A stretch of DNA of 64,000 bases, taken from NCBI RefSeq assembly GCF_002871915.2, contig NZ_CP126958.1:1674001-1738000 (forward strand). Reading direction: 5' to 3'. Below are positions 1 through 9,431 of the stretch, in pieces (the first letter of the stretch is position 1; every line of letters begins with the position of its first letter). Under the pieces are notes generated by a model that did not search any database, was not told where the DNA came from, and was given only the letters and a program-made list of their open reading frames with translations. Source of the stretch: Aerococcus loyolae. GTDB taxonomy: Bacteria > Bacillota > Bacilli > Lactobacillales > Aerococcaceae. The position numbers and the translations under genes were made by a program.

Positions 1-268
1 CACGGGCCTCTTCAACCACCATCAGCACAGACCCATCCCGGTCATCATCACGGCAGATTAAACAAGGATCTTCCTGGGTAACATTGCCACAGACCGAGCA
101 GGTAGTCATTTCCTGCTTAACCCGGTGCAAGGCCTCGGCAAAATCATTCACATCGGCCTGGTCCATATCCAGGACAAAAAATGCTAAACGAGCCGCCGTC
201 TTTGCCCCAATCCCAGGTAATTTCTTAAAGCTATCGATCAGGCGAGCGATCGGTTCGGGATATTGCAT
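1..268 (-). CDS. recR: Recombination mediator RecR, N-terminal part (gene cut by the window edge)
   Basis: Reading leftwards from ATG at 268 gives [19 protein letters not shown], the helix-hairpin-helix N-terminus of RecR, then the start of its zinc finger (CSVCGN...CLIC). RecR acts with RecO and RecF to load RecA on gapped DNA. Only about 89 codons are visible. It is the third gene of the dnaX-ebfC-recR cluster, a conserved bacterial order, which supports the call. A terminator-like hairpin lies between it and ebfC. Confidence 0.93.
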   Translation of the reverse strand, partial: MQYPEPIARLIDSFKKLPGIGAKTAARLAFFVLDMDQADVNDFAEALHRVKQEMTTCSVCGNVTQEDPCLICRDDDRDGSVLMVVEEAR

Positions 269-289
269 AGTTTCAACTCCTTCTAATGA

Positions 290-336
290 AAAAGTGGGGA
301 AAGTCTTCAGACAACTTGAGTCTGAGCTCCCCCACT
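290..336 (-). terminator. Terminator-like hairpin between ebfC and recR
   Basis: On the minus strand AAGTGGGG pairs with CCCCACTT, with an inner TCAGAC/GTCTGA stem, followed by TTTTTC. It lies in the 83-nt gap between two genes normally cotranscribed, so it probably reduces read-through into recR rather than stopping it fully. Confidence 0.5.
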
Positions 337-351
337 TCCTAAAGCAAGTTC

Positions 352-666
352 CTAGAAGCCGGGAAAGCCTTTAGAAAGGTTCCCCATATTCGATTCTTGA
401 GCACTATCCACCTTACTTAAACCGTCATTGACTGCAGCAATAAGAAGGTCACTGAGCATATCAGGATCTTCAGGATCAATCACTGCTGGATCCATTTCAA
501 TCGCTTTGACCCGGCGGTCGCCTCCCACCTTGGCCTTAATCATACCTGAGGGCTCCTTGCCTTCAAAGACTTGTTTTTCCAAGTCCTTTTGCGATTCTTC
601 TAATTTTGCTTGCATTTTTTTGGCTTCTTTGAGCATTTTTTGCATATTCATCATATTGTTTGCCAT
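352..666 (-). CDS. ebfC: YbaB/EbfC-family nucleoid-associated protein
   Basis: This 104-residue protein has the family layout: a Met/Gln/Lys-rich N-terminal helix ([20 protein letters not shown]), a central sheet with [20 protein letters not shown], and a C-terminal helix [14 protein letters not shown]. The family forms dimers that bind DNA and influence nucleoid structure and repair. It lies between dnaX and recR, the usual place. AAGAGGAAATGAA before the ATG is a good ribosome binding site. Confidence 0.95.
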   Translation of the reverse strand: MANNMMNMQKMLKEAKKMQAKLEESQKDLEKQVFEGKEPSGMIKAKVGGDRRVKAIEMDPAVIDPEDPDMLSDLLIAAVNDGLSKVDSAQESNMGNLSKGFPGF

Positions 667-690
667 TTCATTTCCTCTTTCCTTCTTTGA

Positions 691-2589
691 TTAATCATTG
701 CTGAGGGTTATATGATCATTGTCAGCCCCAAAAAGATCAGCCATGGTCTGGGTGAGCGGATCTTGGGCTTCTTGGTCTTCCTTTGCCAGCCATGCTGAAG
801 TCGACTCCTCTTGCGCTTGTGAGCGATCGGCTTTTTGGTCTGCAGGAACTTCAGCCTCTTGGTCAGCGACTGGACTGGCTGGACTGTCGGCTTGGTCGGA
901 TCCATTGTTTTCCTTTTCGGCTTGGGACTGGATCAGTTCATCCTTGCGGCCTTCGTGGTAGGCCTTGACATAACGGCCCCTGGCTTCCTGCCATTGATCA
1001 CTAGTCATCACCAGCATCCGGCCGGGGTGGTTAATTTGATTTTGCAAGTGGTTGGCGACTGCCTTTTGTAATTCCTTGTCCTCAAATACCCTTTGGCAGA
1101 AAATTTCATAGTCAAAACTCAAGACAAAGGCCTCGGGGCTGGCAGCTACCGGCTCGGTTTGGTGGAGGAGGGCCTGTTGGACAGTAGGAAGAGACCCGAC
1201 CACCTGATCCCAAACACTGCTTAGCTGGTTGAGGTCGGTTTTTGTGGCCTGGCTCAGGGTTTTATAGATGGCTGAATAGGCCGGCTTAAATTGCCCTTGG
1301 ACCTGCTTGGGCCGCTTATCATTCGCTGACTTAGCTGCCTCTTTAGCAGGGGCGGGGCTGGCTGAGGCTTGCCCTTGACTGGCTTGCAGTTGAGCAAGTT
1401 CTTCTTTTAAGGCTTGGACTTCTTGATTTAATTGGGTCAAGTGCTTTTGTTCCCCATCACTTGGAACCTGGTCAGTCGCTCGCGAGGGACTACTTTCTCT
1501 ATCTGGCCAGTCAGCCAACTTAATGGTGGCCACTTCTAAATAAATATCGCCTTGGATAGCAAAGCGAATATCTTCTTGAACCGAGCGAAATTCTTTCATC
1601 ATTTGGTAGATCAGCTGGCGGTCTAAGCCCTTGGCCAAGTCGTAGAAGGACTGGTCATAGTTTTTTATCAGATCCGTCTCTTGAGCGGCTTGACTTTGGT
1701 TAGCTAATAAGAGGTCCCGAGTAAAGAGCAACATTTCCTCAACAAAACGGCTGGCTTCTCGGCCCGCTTGAAGGATCTGCCTTAAAACCTCCAGGGCTTG
1801 GTCCGTGTCGCCTTGGCTTATGGCGGCGACATAGCTAATTTTTTGCTCATCGCTTAAAATTCCCGTCACTTGTCGGGTCATGGCCGTGGTAATCGTCCCT
1901 TGGGAGAAAGAAATCACCTGGTCCAAGAGACTCAAAGCATCCCGCATGCCTCCATTGGCATCTTGGGCAATCAGGTCCAAGGCTTCGGCTTCATAAGTAA
2001 CCCCCTCTTGGTCTAAGATATAGGCCATCCGCTCCTTGATGGCTTGGTTAGAGAGCCGTTTAAAGTCAAAGCGCTGGGTACGTGAAATCACAGTTGCCGG
2101 AATTTTGTGGGCTTCGGTAGTCGCTAAGATGAAGATGACCCGGCTGGGTGGCTCTTCCAAGGTTTTTAACAGGGCATTAAAAGCCCCGGTTGAGAGCATG
2201 TGGACTTCATCGATAATGTAGACCTTATAAGTCGCCTCAGTAGGGGCATAACGGACCTTGTCGCGGATATCCCGGATTTCCTCCACCCCATTGTTAGACG
2301 CCGCATCGATTTCAATCACATCCGCCAAACGGCCTTCGGTAATGGCCTGGCAGAGATGGCATGCATTGCAGGGTTCACCATCTTTTTGTTGGGGACAGTT
2401 AATCGCCTTAGCAAAAATTTTAGCGGCAGAGGTCTTCCCTGTTCCCCGCGGGCCATTAAATAAATAAGCATGGCTGGTCTTATCTTGGCTGATAGCATTC
2501 TTCAAGGTCCTTGAAACCGCTTCTTGGCCGACAATATCCGCAAAAGTCTGCGGCCGCCACTTCCGGTATAAAGCTTGATAACTCATCAT
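691..2589 (-). CDS. dnaX: DNA polymerase III subunit gamma/tau
   Basis: The clamp-loader ATPase begins MMSYQALYRKWRPQTF. Visible motifs are Walker A GPRGTGKTS, a zinc knuckle of four Cys (CPQQKDGEPCNACHLC), Walker B VYIIDEVHML and sensor 1 ILATTE. After about residue 380 comes a low-complexity, Gln/Ala/Glu-rich tau region. The frame is open 12 codons further upstream, but AAGGGAGG lies just before the ATG at 2589, so I place the start there. I see no slippery A-run of the type that yields a separate gamma product. Confidence 0.96.
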   Translation of the reverse strand: MMSYQALYRKWRPQTFADIVGQEAVSRTLKNAISQDKTSHAYLFNGPRGTGKTSAAKIFAKAINCPQQKDGEPCNACHLCQAITEGRLADVIEIDAASNNGVEEIRDIRDKVRYAPTEATYKVYIIDEVHMLSTGAFNALLKTLEEPPSRVIFILATTEAHKIPATVISRTQRFDFKRLSNQAIKERMAYILDQEGVTYEAEALDLIAQDANGGMRDALSLLDQVISFSQGTITTAMTRQVTGILSDEQKISYVAAISQGDTDQALEVLRQILQAGREASRFVEEMLLFTRDLLLANQSQAAQETDLIKNYDQSFYDLAKGLDRQLIYQMMKEFRSVQEDIRFAIQGDIYLEVATIKLADWPDRESSPSRATDQVPSDGEQKHLTQLNQEVQALKEELAQLQASQGQASASPAPAKEAAKSANDKRPKQVQGQFKPAYSAIYKTLSQATKTDLNQLSSVWDQVVGSLPTVQQALLHQTEPVAASPEAFVLSFDYEIFCQRVFEDKELQKAVANHLQNQINHPGRMLVMTSDQWQEARGRYVKAYHEGRKDELIQSQAEKENNGSDQADSPASPVADQEAEVPADQKADRSQAQEESTSAWLAKEDQEAQDPLTQTMADLFGADNDHITLSND

Positions 2590-2751
2590 GGCCTCCCTTC
2601 CTTCATTCTCAACCATTATAACCAAATCCCCTCTAGATATCCATGGATGAGCTAAAATACTCTCGGCCAGCTAGCTCGTAAAAGTACGGCTCTTGGGCCA
2701 AGTCTTTAGGGATTAAGGGAAAATTCTTAGTCATTTTTTGAAAATAAAAAA

Positions 2752-2771
2752 GTTGGAACCTTTGTCCCAAC
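2752..2771 (-). terminator. Intrinsic terminator of the SRP RNA gene
   Basis: Minus strand GTTGGGAC-loop-GTTCCAAC followed by a run of six T. It ends the SRP RNA transcript before dnaX. Confidence 0.75.
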
Positions 2772-2786
2772 CTTGAATAAGTGCAT

Positions 2787-2871
2787 AACGTACAACACAA
2801 GACAAGCAAATGCTTATAGCTGCTTCCTTCCGGATCTGACTCGGTTCACACCCTTGCCTTTGTCGTACGGT
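2787..2871 (-). ncRNA. ffs: Signal recognition particle RNA, small bacterial type
   Basis: The minus strand holds the highly conserved SRP apical segment GTCAGATCCGGAAGGAAGCA followed by GCTATAAG. CGTACGACAAAGGCAAG at the 5' side pairs with CTTGTCTTGTGTTGTACG at the 3' side, closing a hairpin of about 85 nt. The place between tadA and dnaX is typical for Firmicutes. The exact ends are estimated from the pairing. The long Alu-type arm of Bacillus is not present. Confidence 0.9.
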
Positions 2872-2919
2872 CTTTCGACAAATTATATACTAGCATGTTT
2901 TTAGCTCACTTGTCAAACC

Positions 2920-3408
2920 CTAAGACTTGGGTTTGCGGGAAGCGGCCTTGCGACGCTTGCGCAGGTCCTTAAAAAAACGCTTGAGGAGTTGACTGCATTC
3001 CTCTCCTCTCAGCCCACTCACTAAGTCAACTTGGTGGTTGAGCCTGGGATCTTGGACCAAATTCATGAGTGACCCACAGCTTCCCGCCTTAGGGTCACTG
3101 GCCCCATAGTAGAGGCAGCGAATCCGGCTCAAGACAATGGCCCCACTACACATGCTACAAGGCTCTAGGGTGACATAGAGGTCAACATCATTCAAGCGCC
3201 AATTATTTAAGTAGCGGTTGGCCTGGCGAATCGCCTGCATTTCGGCATGGTCAGTAGCATCCTGGCTCTTTTCGCGTAGATTATAACCCCGTCCAATCAC
3301 CTGACCTTGGTAAACGGCCACTGCCCCAATGGGAACCTCATCAATCGCTTGGGCCTTTTTGGCTAGGTCAATGGCGGCTTGCATAAAATCATCTGCCTTG
3401 TCATCCAT
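2920..3408 (-). CDS. tadA: tRNA adenosine(34) deaminase TadA
   Basis: At 162 residues this is the size of TadA, which converts A34 to inosine in tRNA-Arg(ACG), a tRNA encoded at 12859-12932 in this window. The deaminase zinc site is complete: HAEMQAI (His and catalytic Glu) and PCSMCSGAI (two Cys). EVPIGAVAV is the usual N-terminal strand. The C-terminus is a basic tail (KDLRKRRKAASRKPKS). GGGGGGATG stands before the start codon. It lies just upstream of the SRP RNA and dnaX. Confidence 0.95.
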   Translation of the reverse strand: MDDKADDFMQAAIDLAKKAQAIDEVPIGAVAVYQGQVIGRGYNLREKSQDATDHAEMQAIRQANRYLNNWRLNDVDLYVTLEPCSMCSGAIVLSRIRCLYYGASDPKAGSCGSLMNLVQDPRLNHQVDLVSGLRGEECSQLLKRFFKDLRKRRKAASRKPKS

Positions 3409-3542
3409 GGCTCATCCCCCCTCTAACTTCCTTTTATTATAACTAAGAGCAGACGAAAGGAGCAAGTGTGACCAGGAGTCTTCCTTAATCACTTGAAGCA
3501 GTCTGCTTTTGCTTCAGGCTAAGCACCCCTTTCAGAAAAAAA

Positions 3543-3569
3543 AGCTCTTGACTGCAGCAGCCAAGAGCT
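3543..3569 (-). terminator. Intrinsic terminator after the ketopantoate-reductase-type gene
   Basis: AGCTCTTG/CAAGAGCT stem, then eight or more T on the minus strand, directly after the stop at 3577. Confidence 0.85.
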
Positions 3570-3576
3570 AAAATGA

Positions 3577-4521
3577 TTATTTAGCGTTCAGTAATTGTTC
3601 TTTAGTATGAACCAGACTGGTTAAGAATTGGTTATAAGGGGTTGGCACATTGAGTTTTTCACCCTTTTGGGCGATAGCACCGTTAATGTAGTCAATTTCA
3701 GTAAGGCGGTGATTGGTAACCAAGTCTTGGTACATGGATGGGAAGTGACCACCAATGGTTTCGCGGTTAAAGCATTCACCCACGTGTTCGATCATTTCAT
3801 CCAGGTCCATTTCCACCCCTTCGGCATTGGCCACATCAACCACTTCTTTAACTAATTGGTTAATGAGATCGTGGGAAGCTTGAGCGTCTCCCAAGTCTGC
3901 CATATTACATTCTAAGATCGTACACAAGCCGTTCATGGTGGCGTTAACGCAGACTTTCTTGTAGATGAGGTAGTAGATTTCTTTTTCATAGATCCCGTTT
4001 AGGCCAGCTTCATCGAGTAATTCAACGATTTTCTTAGCTGCTGCTGCCGATTCCTCGCTCTTACCCAGGTTAAGTAGGTTCACATAGCCATTACCGAATA
4101 ACTTCGGACGCCCAGGGCCTTCTAAGCCAGCTGTCCACATGGTGTTTCCTAAAACGATTTGTTCATCATCAAAATATTGACGGAGGATGTCATCATAGCC
4201 AATCCCGTTCATGAGACATAAAACCTTGGTTTGGTCAGTCACAATGGAGCGAGTTGCTTGGATAGCGTCTTCCAATTGCATGGCCTTGGTGAAAACAATT
4301 AATAAGTCTGCCTTCAAGTCAGGGTCATAGTCATCGAATGAATAGATATCAATATCGACTTGAACCTCTTCCCCGTTATAGTTAGCGCGGATTCCGTGTT
4401 CGCGGATGGCTGCAATATTCTTATCCCACCCATCGAGTAAGACAACATCCTTACCAGCTTTTTTAAACATTAAGCCGAAACGGGAACCCATACCACCGGC
4501 ACCCAATATAACAATTTTCAT
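3577..4521 (-). CDS. panE: Ketopantoate reductase family protein (2-dehydropantoate 2-reductase)
   Basis: The protein is 314 residues when started at MKIVILGAGGMG, whose GxGxxG is the NADP-binding Rossmann loop. The family's catalytic Lys lies in KKVCVNATMN and the substrate-side SMYQD motif follows. It would reduce 2-dehydropantoate to pantoate for coenzyme A. The frame is open nine codons further up, but GAAGGAGG sits 7 nt before the ATG at 4521. No other pantothenate genes lie nearby, so a related 2-oxo-acid substrate is possible. Confidence 0.82.
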   Translation of the reverse strand: MKIVILGAGGMGSRFGLMFKKAGKDVVLLDGWDKNIAAIREHGIRANYNGEEVQVDIDIYSFDDYDPDLKADLLIVFTKAMQLEDAIQATRSIVTDQTKVLCLMNGIGYDDILRQYFDDEQIVLGNTMWTAGLEGPGRPKLFGNGYVNLLNLGKSEESAAAAKKIVELLDEAGLNGIYEKEIYYLIYKKVCVNATMNGLCTILECNMADLGDAQASHDLINQLVKEVVDVANAEGVEMDLDEMIEHVGECFNRETIGGHFPSMYQDLVTNHRLTEIDYINGAIAQKGEKLNVPTPYNQFLTSLVHTKEQLLNAK

Positions 4522-4627
4522 CTTTTTTCCTCCTTCACTGTTTGGCAAAATACAATGTGTTAAATTTACTTTTGTCTATTGTAGCATGGATTTTCCCAAT
4601 TACAAAAAGCTTTTATAATAAAATAAA

Positions 4628-4655
4628 AAGCGGTCTGACCGAGTCATAACCGCTT
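4628..4655 (-). terminator. Intrinsic terminator after the small membrane protein
   Basis: AAGCGGT/ACCGCTT stem followed on the minus strand by TTTTATTTTA. Confidence 0.75.
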
Positions 4656-4707
4656 CATGTAGTTAAGTATTGCTGTTTAGTGCCAAAGCACTCGCATCGA
4701 TGAGAGT

Positions 4708-4920
4708 TTAGGCAAAACGTTCTACCCATTCAGGTAAATCAAGTTGATCAACTTGTTTAGCTAGACGTTTTCCTTGCTTTTGTGCCTTATCAGAAACATC
4801 GTCCCAAGCCTTGCTTAGCGTTTGATTTTGGTCTTCTTCATACATTGCCAAGGCGACAATGGCTGTAATAGCAGCAGCTGTACCTAAACCAATTAATACT
4901 AATTTTGTTGTCTTGTCCAT
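4708..4920 (-). CDS. Small single-pass membrane protein, function unknown
   Basis: The 70-residue product starts MDKTTKLVLIGLGTAAA, with one hydrophobic segment at about residues 6-26, followed by a charged, probably helical tail (DQNQTLSKAWDDVSDKAQKQ). It resembles the YtxH-type layout in outline only. AGAGGAGGG lies 7 nt before the ATG at 4920; the 12 codons above it look untranslated. It follows clpC by 67 nt and may be read with it, since I find no clear terminator between them. Confidence 0.7.
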   Translation of the reverse strand: MDKTTKLVLIGLGTAAAITAIVALAMYEEDQNQTLSKAWDDVSDKAQKQGKRLAKQVDQLDLPEWVERFA

Positions 4921-4987
4921 AGTAACCCTCCTCTTTATTAAGCTTGTCTTTATCATACACTAAAAGCGATATAAAGTCTTCTTTGGA

Positions 4988-7507
4988 CTATCCGAGGGAC
5001 AGACTTTCCTCGACCTTGGCCAAATCAGCCTGACTTTCGCTGCCGTCTCCGTGTTGGGTACGGATGTAGAAATTGCCTTGGCGACTACCCACTTGGAGGC
5101 GGTCTCCCGCTTGGACCTTGCCTTCAATAAGCAAGTCACTCAGGGCATCTTCAATTTGTCTTTGGATGAGACGGCGAACTGGCCGGGCGCCCATTTCTGG
5201 GTCATAACCGTCCTTAGCCAGTTGCTTAATCGCCCCATTGGTAAAGCGTAAGGTCAATCCTTGTTCTTCAACTTGTTGGCTAATTTGATCGGTAAATTTG
5301 CGGACAATCTCCTTCAAGTTATCTTGACTCAGGGCGTGGAAGACGATCACTTCGTCAACCCGGTTAAGAAACTCCGGTCGGAAAGTCTTCTTCAAAGCAT
5401 CCAAGACTTGCTTCTTCATGGTTTGATAGTCTTTTTCTTGGTTTCCTTGGCCAAAGCCGACCAACTTCTCATCCCGTAATTCAGTGGCCCCAATATTAGA
5501 GGTCATGATAACCACAGTATTTCTGAAGTCCACCGTCCGACCCTTGCTGTCAGTGATATAACCGTCATCGAGGACTTGGAGTAAGAGGTCAAAAACATCC
5601 GGATGGGCCTTCTCAATTTCATCAAAGAGGACAATAGAATAAGGGTGTTGACGGATCTTTTCAGTCAGTTGGCCCCCTTCTTCGTAGCCAATATAACCAG
5701 GTGCTGACCCGATCATCCGGCTAGAAGAATATTTCTCCATGTATTCAGACATATCTAATCGAATCAGGGCCTCTTGGGAGCCAAAGAGAGTTTCGGCTAA
5801 GGTCTTGGCTAATTCGGTTTTCCCAACCCCGGTCGGGCCGAGAAACATAAAGGAACCAATAGGACGGTTTCTTTGTCCTAAACCACTGCGTGAGCGTTTG
5901 ATGGCCCGGGCGACGGCATTGACTGCTTCATCCTGGCCCTTGATCCGGTCATGGAGACGGTCCTCTAGGTGAATTAAGCGGTCATTGTCACTTTGACTCA
6001 GCTCTTGCACAGGAATACCGGTCCACGCATGGATCAAGTTTTCCACGTCTTGGCTAGTCAAGCTTAAGTCATAGCTGTCTTGACCCTCTTGGTCGCCTTC
6101 ATCTTCTTCCAAACGACCGAGCTCTCTGACTAAGTCTGCTTGTTGGGCATGGACCGCAGCCGCCTTTTGAAAGGCCTGGTTACGGACATGGTATTCTTTT
6201 TCTTGGTTGAGACGTTTTAATTCCTGTTCAATTTGATATTTCTTTCGCCGAGCCCCATTAGCTATCGGATTATCCAGACGCTTGGTAGCGGCTGCCTCGT
6301 CCATAACATCAATAGCCTTATCCGGTAGGAAACGGTCCGACAGATAACGGGAACTCAAGCGTACACAGGCGCTAATGCTGTCATCAGGGATGGCCACTTG
6401 GTGGTATTTTTCATAAGCAGGCCGGATCCCTTTCAGGATGGCCTCAGTATCTTCCAGGCTTGGTTCTTCAACTAAAATTTTAGCAAAACGTCTTTCCAAG
6501 GCCGCATCTTTTTCAATGTATTTTTGGTATTCATTGAGGGTGGTTGCCCCAATTAATTGGACTTGGCCCCGGCTCAGGGCAGGTTTTAGCAGGTTGGAGG
6601 CATCAATCGCCCCTTCTGCTCCCCCAGCACCAATAATGGTATGAATTTCATCGATAAAGAGAATAATATTGCCTTGATCTTCAATTTCTTCAATTAAATG
6701 CTTCATCCGGTCTTCAAACTCACCACGGTACTTAGTCCCAGCCACTAAAGACCCGATATCTAAGACCATGAGGCGTTTATCCAGCAAGTTTTCGGGAACC
6801 TGGTGCTGGCTCATTTGGATGGCCAGGGCTTCAACAATGGCGGTTTTGCCGACACCCGGTTCACCAACTAAAACAGGGTTATTCTTGGTCCGGCGGCTTA
6901 AGACTTGCATAAGCCGGCGCATTTCTTGTTGGCGGCCGATCACTGGGTCCAACTTGCCATCCTTGGCAGCTTGAGTCAGGTCCTTGGCAATACTATCCAG
7001 GGTTGGCGTTTTGCTTTTGCCTTGTTTGCCCCGTGGCTTTTTCGTCCGATTTCTGACCGGTTCTTTTTGCCCTAACATCTGATAGACATCACTACGCAGG
7101 CGATTAACATCTATATCGAGATTCTTAAGCAGGCGGTTAGCCAGGGTTTCCTCATTGATCAAGGCCAATAATAAGTGTTCCGTACCAATTAAAGAAGCCT
7201 GCATGGACTTGGCTAAGTCTCTGGCTTGGTTGAGGACTTCTTGCATCCGTGGGGAAAACTGTACCTGGTCTTCCTGACTGGTCGCTGTGTCACTGGTCCC
7301 ATAGCCGGTAACAAATTCAATCTCTTCGCGAAGACTCTCATAACTTGGCAAGTAGTCGCTTAAGACGGCATGAGCAACACCTTCACTTTCGCGGTATAAG
7401 CCCAAAAGCATATGCTCGCTACCAATGGCTGGATGACGAAAGTATTCAGCTTCTTCTTTGGCAAATCCAATCGCGGTCTTGGCTTTTTCAGTATAGATGT
7501 CTTTCAT
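4988..7507 (-). CDS. clpC: ATP-dependent Clp protease ATP-binding subunit ClpC
   Basis: The 839-residue Hsp100 unfoldase has the expected domains: N-terminal Clp repeats (residues 1-145), first AAA module with Walker [10 protein letters not shown] (about 217), a short middle coiled region (420-460), second AAA module with GPTGVGKTE (about 560) and a C-terminal ClpB-D2 small domain. With ClpP (not here) it degrades damaged or tagged proteins. It follows ctsR by 30 nt, so it is under the CtsR-controlled promoter. AAAAGGAGA precedes the ATG. Confidence 0.97.
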   Translation of the reverse strand: MKDIYTEKAKTAIGFAKEEAEYFRHPAIGSEHMLLGLYRESEGVAHAVLSDYLPSYESLREEIEFVTGYGTSDTATSQEDQVQFSPRMQEVLNQARDLAKSMQASLIGTEHLLLALINEETLANRLLKNLDIDVNRLRSDVYQMLGQKEPVRNRTKKPRGKQGKSKTPTLDSIAKDLTQAAKDGKLDPVIGRQQEMRRLMQVLSRRTKNNPVLVGEPGVGKTAIVEALAIQMSQHQVPENLLDKRLMVLDIGSLVAGTKYRGEFEDRMKHLIEEIEDQGNIILFIDEIHTIIGAGGAEGAIDASNLLKPALSRGQVQLIGATTLNEYQKYIEKDAALERRFAKILVEEPSLEDTEAILKGIRPAYEKYHQVAIPDDSISACVRLSSRYLSDRFLPDKAIDVMDEAAATKRLDNPIANGARRKKYQIEQELKRLNQEKEYHVRNQAFQKAAAVHAQQADLVRELGRLEEDEGDQEGQDSYDLSLTSQDVENLIHAWTGIPVQELSQSDNDRLIHLEDRLHDRIKGQDEAVNAVARAIKRSRSGLGQRNRPIGSFMFLGPTGVGKTELAKTLAETLFGSQEALIRLDMSEYMEKYSSSRMIGSAPGYIGYEEGGQLTEKIRQHPYSIVLFDEIEKAHPDVFDLLLQVLDDGYITDSKGRTVDFRNTVVIMTSNIGATELRDEKLVGFGQGNQEKDYQTMKKQVLDALKKTFRPEFLNRVDEVIVFHALSQDNLKEIVRKFTDQISQQVEEQGLTLRFTNGAIKQLAKDGYDPEMGARPVRRLIQRQIEDALSDLLIEGKVQAGDRLQVGSRQGNFYIRTQHGDGSESQADLAKVEESLSLG

Positions 7508-7537
7508 AGTTGTCTCCTTTTCTAATTACCGGAGTAA

Positions 7538-7996
7538 TTAGTGATATTTCAAATGTTCTAACATGTTTCTAAGTATCACTGCGCGGACACGATCCGGGGA
7601 TTTAAAATTCGACATGACTTCCTTGTCAATGGCTGAGTGCATGATAGCCGCCTCATTCTCGCTGAGCAGTTCATTCTTCATCAAATTAGTGAGAATCGAT
7701 ACAGCATCACGCAAAGAAATGTCGTTGCCTACGAGGCTAATCATATTATCAATATAGTCCGCATCATCGATAATATTCAATTTCATAATTCTGATATAGC
7801 CACCACCACCCCGCTTACTTTCGACTTGATAGCCTTGCTTGGGGGTAAAACGTGTATTAATCACATAATTAATCTGTGAAGGCACGCATTCAAAGCGGTC
7901 AGCAATTTCACTCCGTCTGATTTCGACCCGTTCAGTATCCTGAAGCACCTCTTTTAGATAGGCTTCAATAATATCTGACATATTCCGGTTGCTCAT
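7538..7996 (-). CDS. ctsR: Transcriptional repressor of class III heat-shock genes CtsR
   Basis: The 152-residue protein begins MSNRNMSDIIEAYLKE and carries the winged HTH (CVPSQINYVINTRFT) with the glycine-rich wing ESKRGGGGYIRI that binds DNA and senses heat. It represses clp genes. Here it is directly followed by clpC with no mcsA or mcsB, the arrangement seen in streptococci and lactobacilli rather than Bacillus. GGAGGTG stands 6 nt before the start. Confidence 0.97.
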   Translation of the reverse strand: MSNRNMSDIIEAYLKEVLQDTERVEIRRSEIADRFECVPSQINYVINTRFTPKQGYQVESKRGGGGYIRIMKLNIIDDADYIDNMISLVGNDISLRDAVSILTNLMKNELLSENEAAIMHSAIDKEVMSNFKSPDRVRAVILRNMLEHLKYH

Positions 7997-8018
7997 GTCC
8001 TCACCTCCTTCACTAATT

Positions 8019-8075
8019 ATTGACTAACTTTGACTAATATACTTTAATAATAAGCAAAAAAAGGAATGAGGTCAA
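8019..8075 (-). promoter_or_regulatory. ctsR-clpC promoter with a CtsR operator
   Basis: Minus strand: -35 TTGACC (8070-8075), 17 bp, -10 TATTAT (8047-8052). Downstream, AGTCAAA-GTT-AGTCAAT (8019-8035) matches the CtsR heptad direct repeat (RGTCAAA-N3-RGTCAAA) except for the last base. CtsR therefore probably represses its own operon. Confidence 0.85.
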
Positions 8076-8104
8076 CTATTTAATTCACAAATAGCGACCT
8101 CATT
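8065..8104 (-). terminator. Terminator of the CDF transporter gene region, overlapping the ctsR -35 box
   Basis: AATGAGGTC...GACCTCATT with inner CTATTT/AAATAG pairing, then CCTTTTTTT on the minus strand. Its descending arm contains the TTGACC -35 of ctsR. It lies downstream of ctsR's promoter start only by sharing bases, so it blocks read-through from the CDF gene while feeding the next promoter. Confidence 0.7.
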
Positions 8105-8114
8105 AGGCTTTGAC

Positions 8115-9236
8115 CTAGTTACGCTGGCTACTTTCTCTTTGAATAGAATGGTCAGGATCGTAAACCGTGTCAATGGTTATATGATTTATATTATATTTAG
8201 CTACCAAGGAGCGGATTTTTTGTTTAAGTTCTTCTTGTTCATCCGCCGTTAAGCGACAGGTAAGAACGGTAACACTGGCCATATGTTGTTCCCCATCGGT
8301 TGACCAGATATGCAGGTGGGATAAGCCATCGATATCCTCGTCTAAATCTAAGATCTGTTGGCCAATGGCTTGGGCATCGATACCTTCGGGAACCGCTTGG
8401 AGGAAAATCTTAGAAATATTAAGGAAGCGAGGGAAACTTTGGCTGATAATCCAAGCCGCAGTCAAAATCGACAGCAGTGGATCTAAGAAATACCAATTGG
8501 TAAAGCGGAGGATCACCGAGAGGATCAAAATCGCTACCCAGCCTAAGACATCTTCTAAGAGGTGGAGGTTGAGTAACTGCTCATTGGCTGACTGGCCCTT
8601 ATGCATCATCCAGGAACAATAGCCGTTCACCACTACAGCAAAGACAGCCACCCAGAACATCCCCGTCACATGGATCGGTTCAGGATTAAAGAGCTTAGGA
8701 ATAGAAGTCACTAGGATAAAGGCGGATCCGATGAGGAGAAAGACTGCTGTAATCAGTCCACCAAGCAGGGAAAAGCGGCGATAGCCATAAGAATAACGAT
8801 TATCTGCCTCACGGCCAGAAATTTTTTCAAAGAACCAAGCAATGGCAATAGCTAAGACGTCCCCTGAGTCATGGATGGCATCCGAGAGAATGGCTGCACT
8901 GTTTAAGGTCCAGCCAAAGAAGGCCTCAAAGACCGTGAAAAAGGCATTGAGAAAGAGAACCAAACGCATCTTCTTAGCCGTTTCTTGGCTATTTCTAAAT
9001 TGTAAACGCTTATTCTCATCTAATTGGCCCTCGGAATCTAAGGGGACAAGGGAAAATTGTTCAAAGGCTAAAAAACGACGTAAGTAAAGTAATTCTTCCT
9101 GGCGGTTTAAGCGGACGATATCCTGGTCTAATTGAATGGCAAAGCCCTTATCTTGGTTGAGGTCTTTTATTTGCTGAGCTAACCAATCATATTGACGTTG
9201 GCTTTCGATACCGACTATCCTGTAAAGTGTTTCCAT
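8115..9236 (-). CDS. Cation diffusion facilitator (CDF) family metal exporter
   Basis: The protein is about 373 residues from MET at 9236. An N-terminal cytosolic extension of about 85 residues precedes six membrane segments. The metal-site motif ILSDAIHDSGDVLAI in segment 2 and the C-terminal cytosolic domain (LSHLHIWSTDGEQHMASVTV) are typical of zinc/cadmium/cobalt exporters of this family. The extension is longer than in minimal members and I do not recognise it. AAGGAGAGTG lies before ATG 9236; the 19 codons upstream are unlikely to be translated. Confidence 0.88.
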   Translation of the reverse strand: METLYRIVGIESQRQYDWLAQQIKDLNQDKGFAIQLDQDIVRLNRQEELLYLRRFLAFEQFSLVPLDSEGQLDENKRLQFRNSQETAKKMRLVLFLNAFFTVFEAFFGWTLNSAAILSDAIHDSGDVLAIAIAWFFEKISGREADNRYSYGYRRFSLLGGLITAVFLLIGSAFILVTSIPKLFNPEPIHVTGMFWVAVFAVVVNGYCSWMMHKGQSANEQLLNLHLLEDVLGWVAILILSVILRFTNWYFLDPLLSILTAAWIISQSFPRFLNISKIFLQAVPEGIDAQAIGQQILDLDEDIDGLSHLHIWSTDGEQHMASVTVLTCRLTADEQEELKQKIRSLVAKYNINHITIDTVYDPDHSIQRESSQRN

Positions 9237-9397
9237 GTTTTCACTCTCCTTATGATACCCTATCATATCATCATTTCTTTCCAGTACAAACAATAACTAC
9301 TTCTGTAGTCTCATATTTTAAGTAAATTTAATTAGTTATTAAATAAAGTCGCTTAGTCTAAAACTAAAACCCTATCTATTAACAGCCTTCAGAAAAA

Positions 9398-9426
9398 AGA
9401 CCCTGCCCGCAGTAAGGACAAGGTCT
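9398..9426 (-). terminator. Intrinsic terminator after the ABC permease
   Basis: AGACCTTGTCC/GGGCAGGGTCT stem with G-U pairs and a six-T tail on the minus strand, 6 nt past the stop at 9432. Confidence 0.8.
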
Positions 9427-9431
9427 AAGGT

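Noticed and set aside
691..2589. Programmed frameshift in dnaX
   Set aside because: No A-run slippery sequence with a following hairpin was found at the ATPase/tau boundary.
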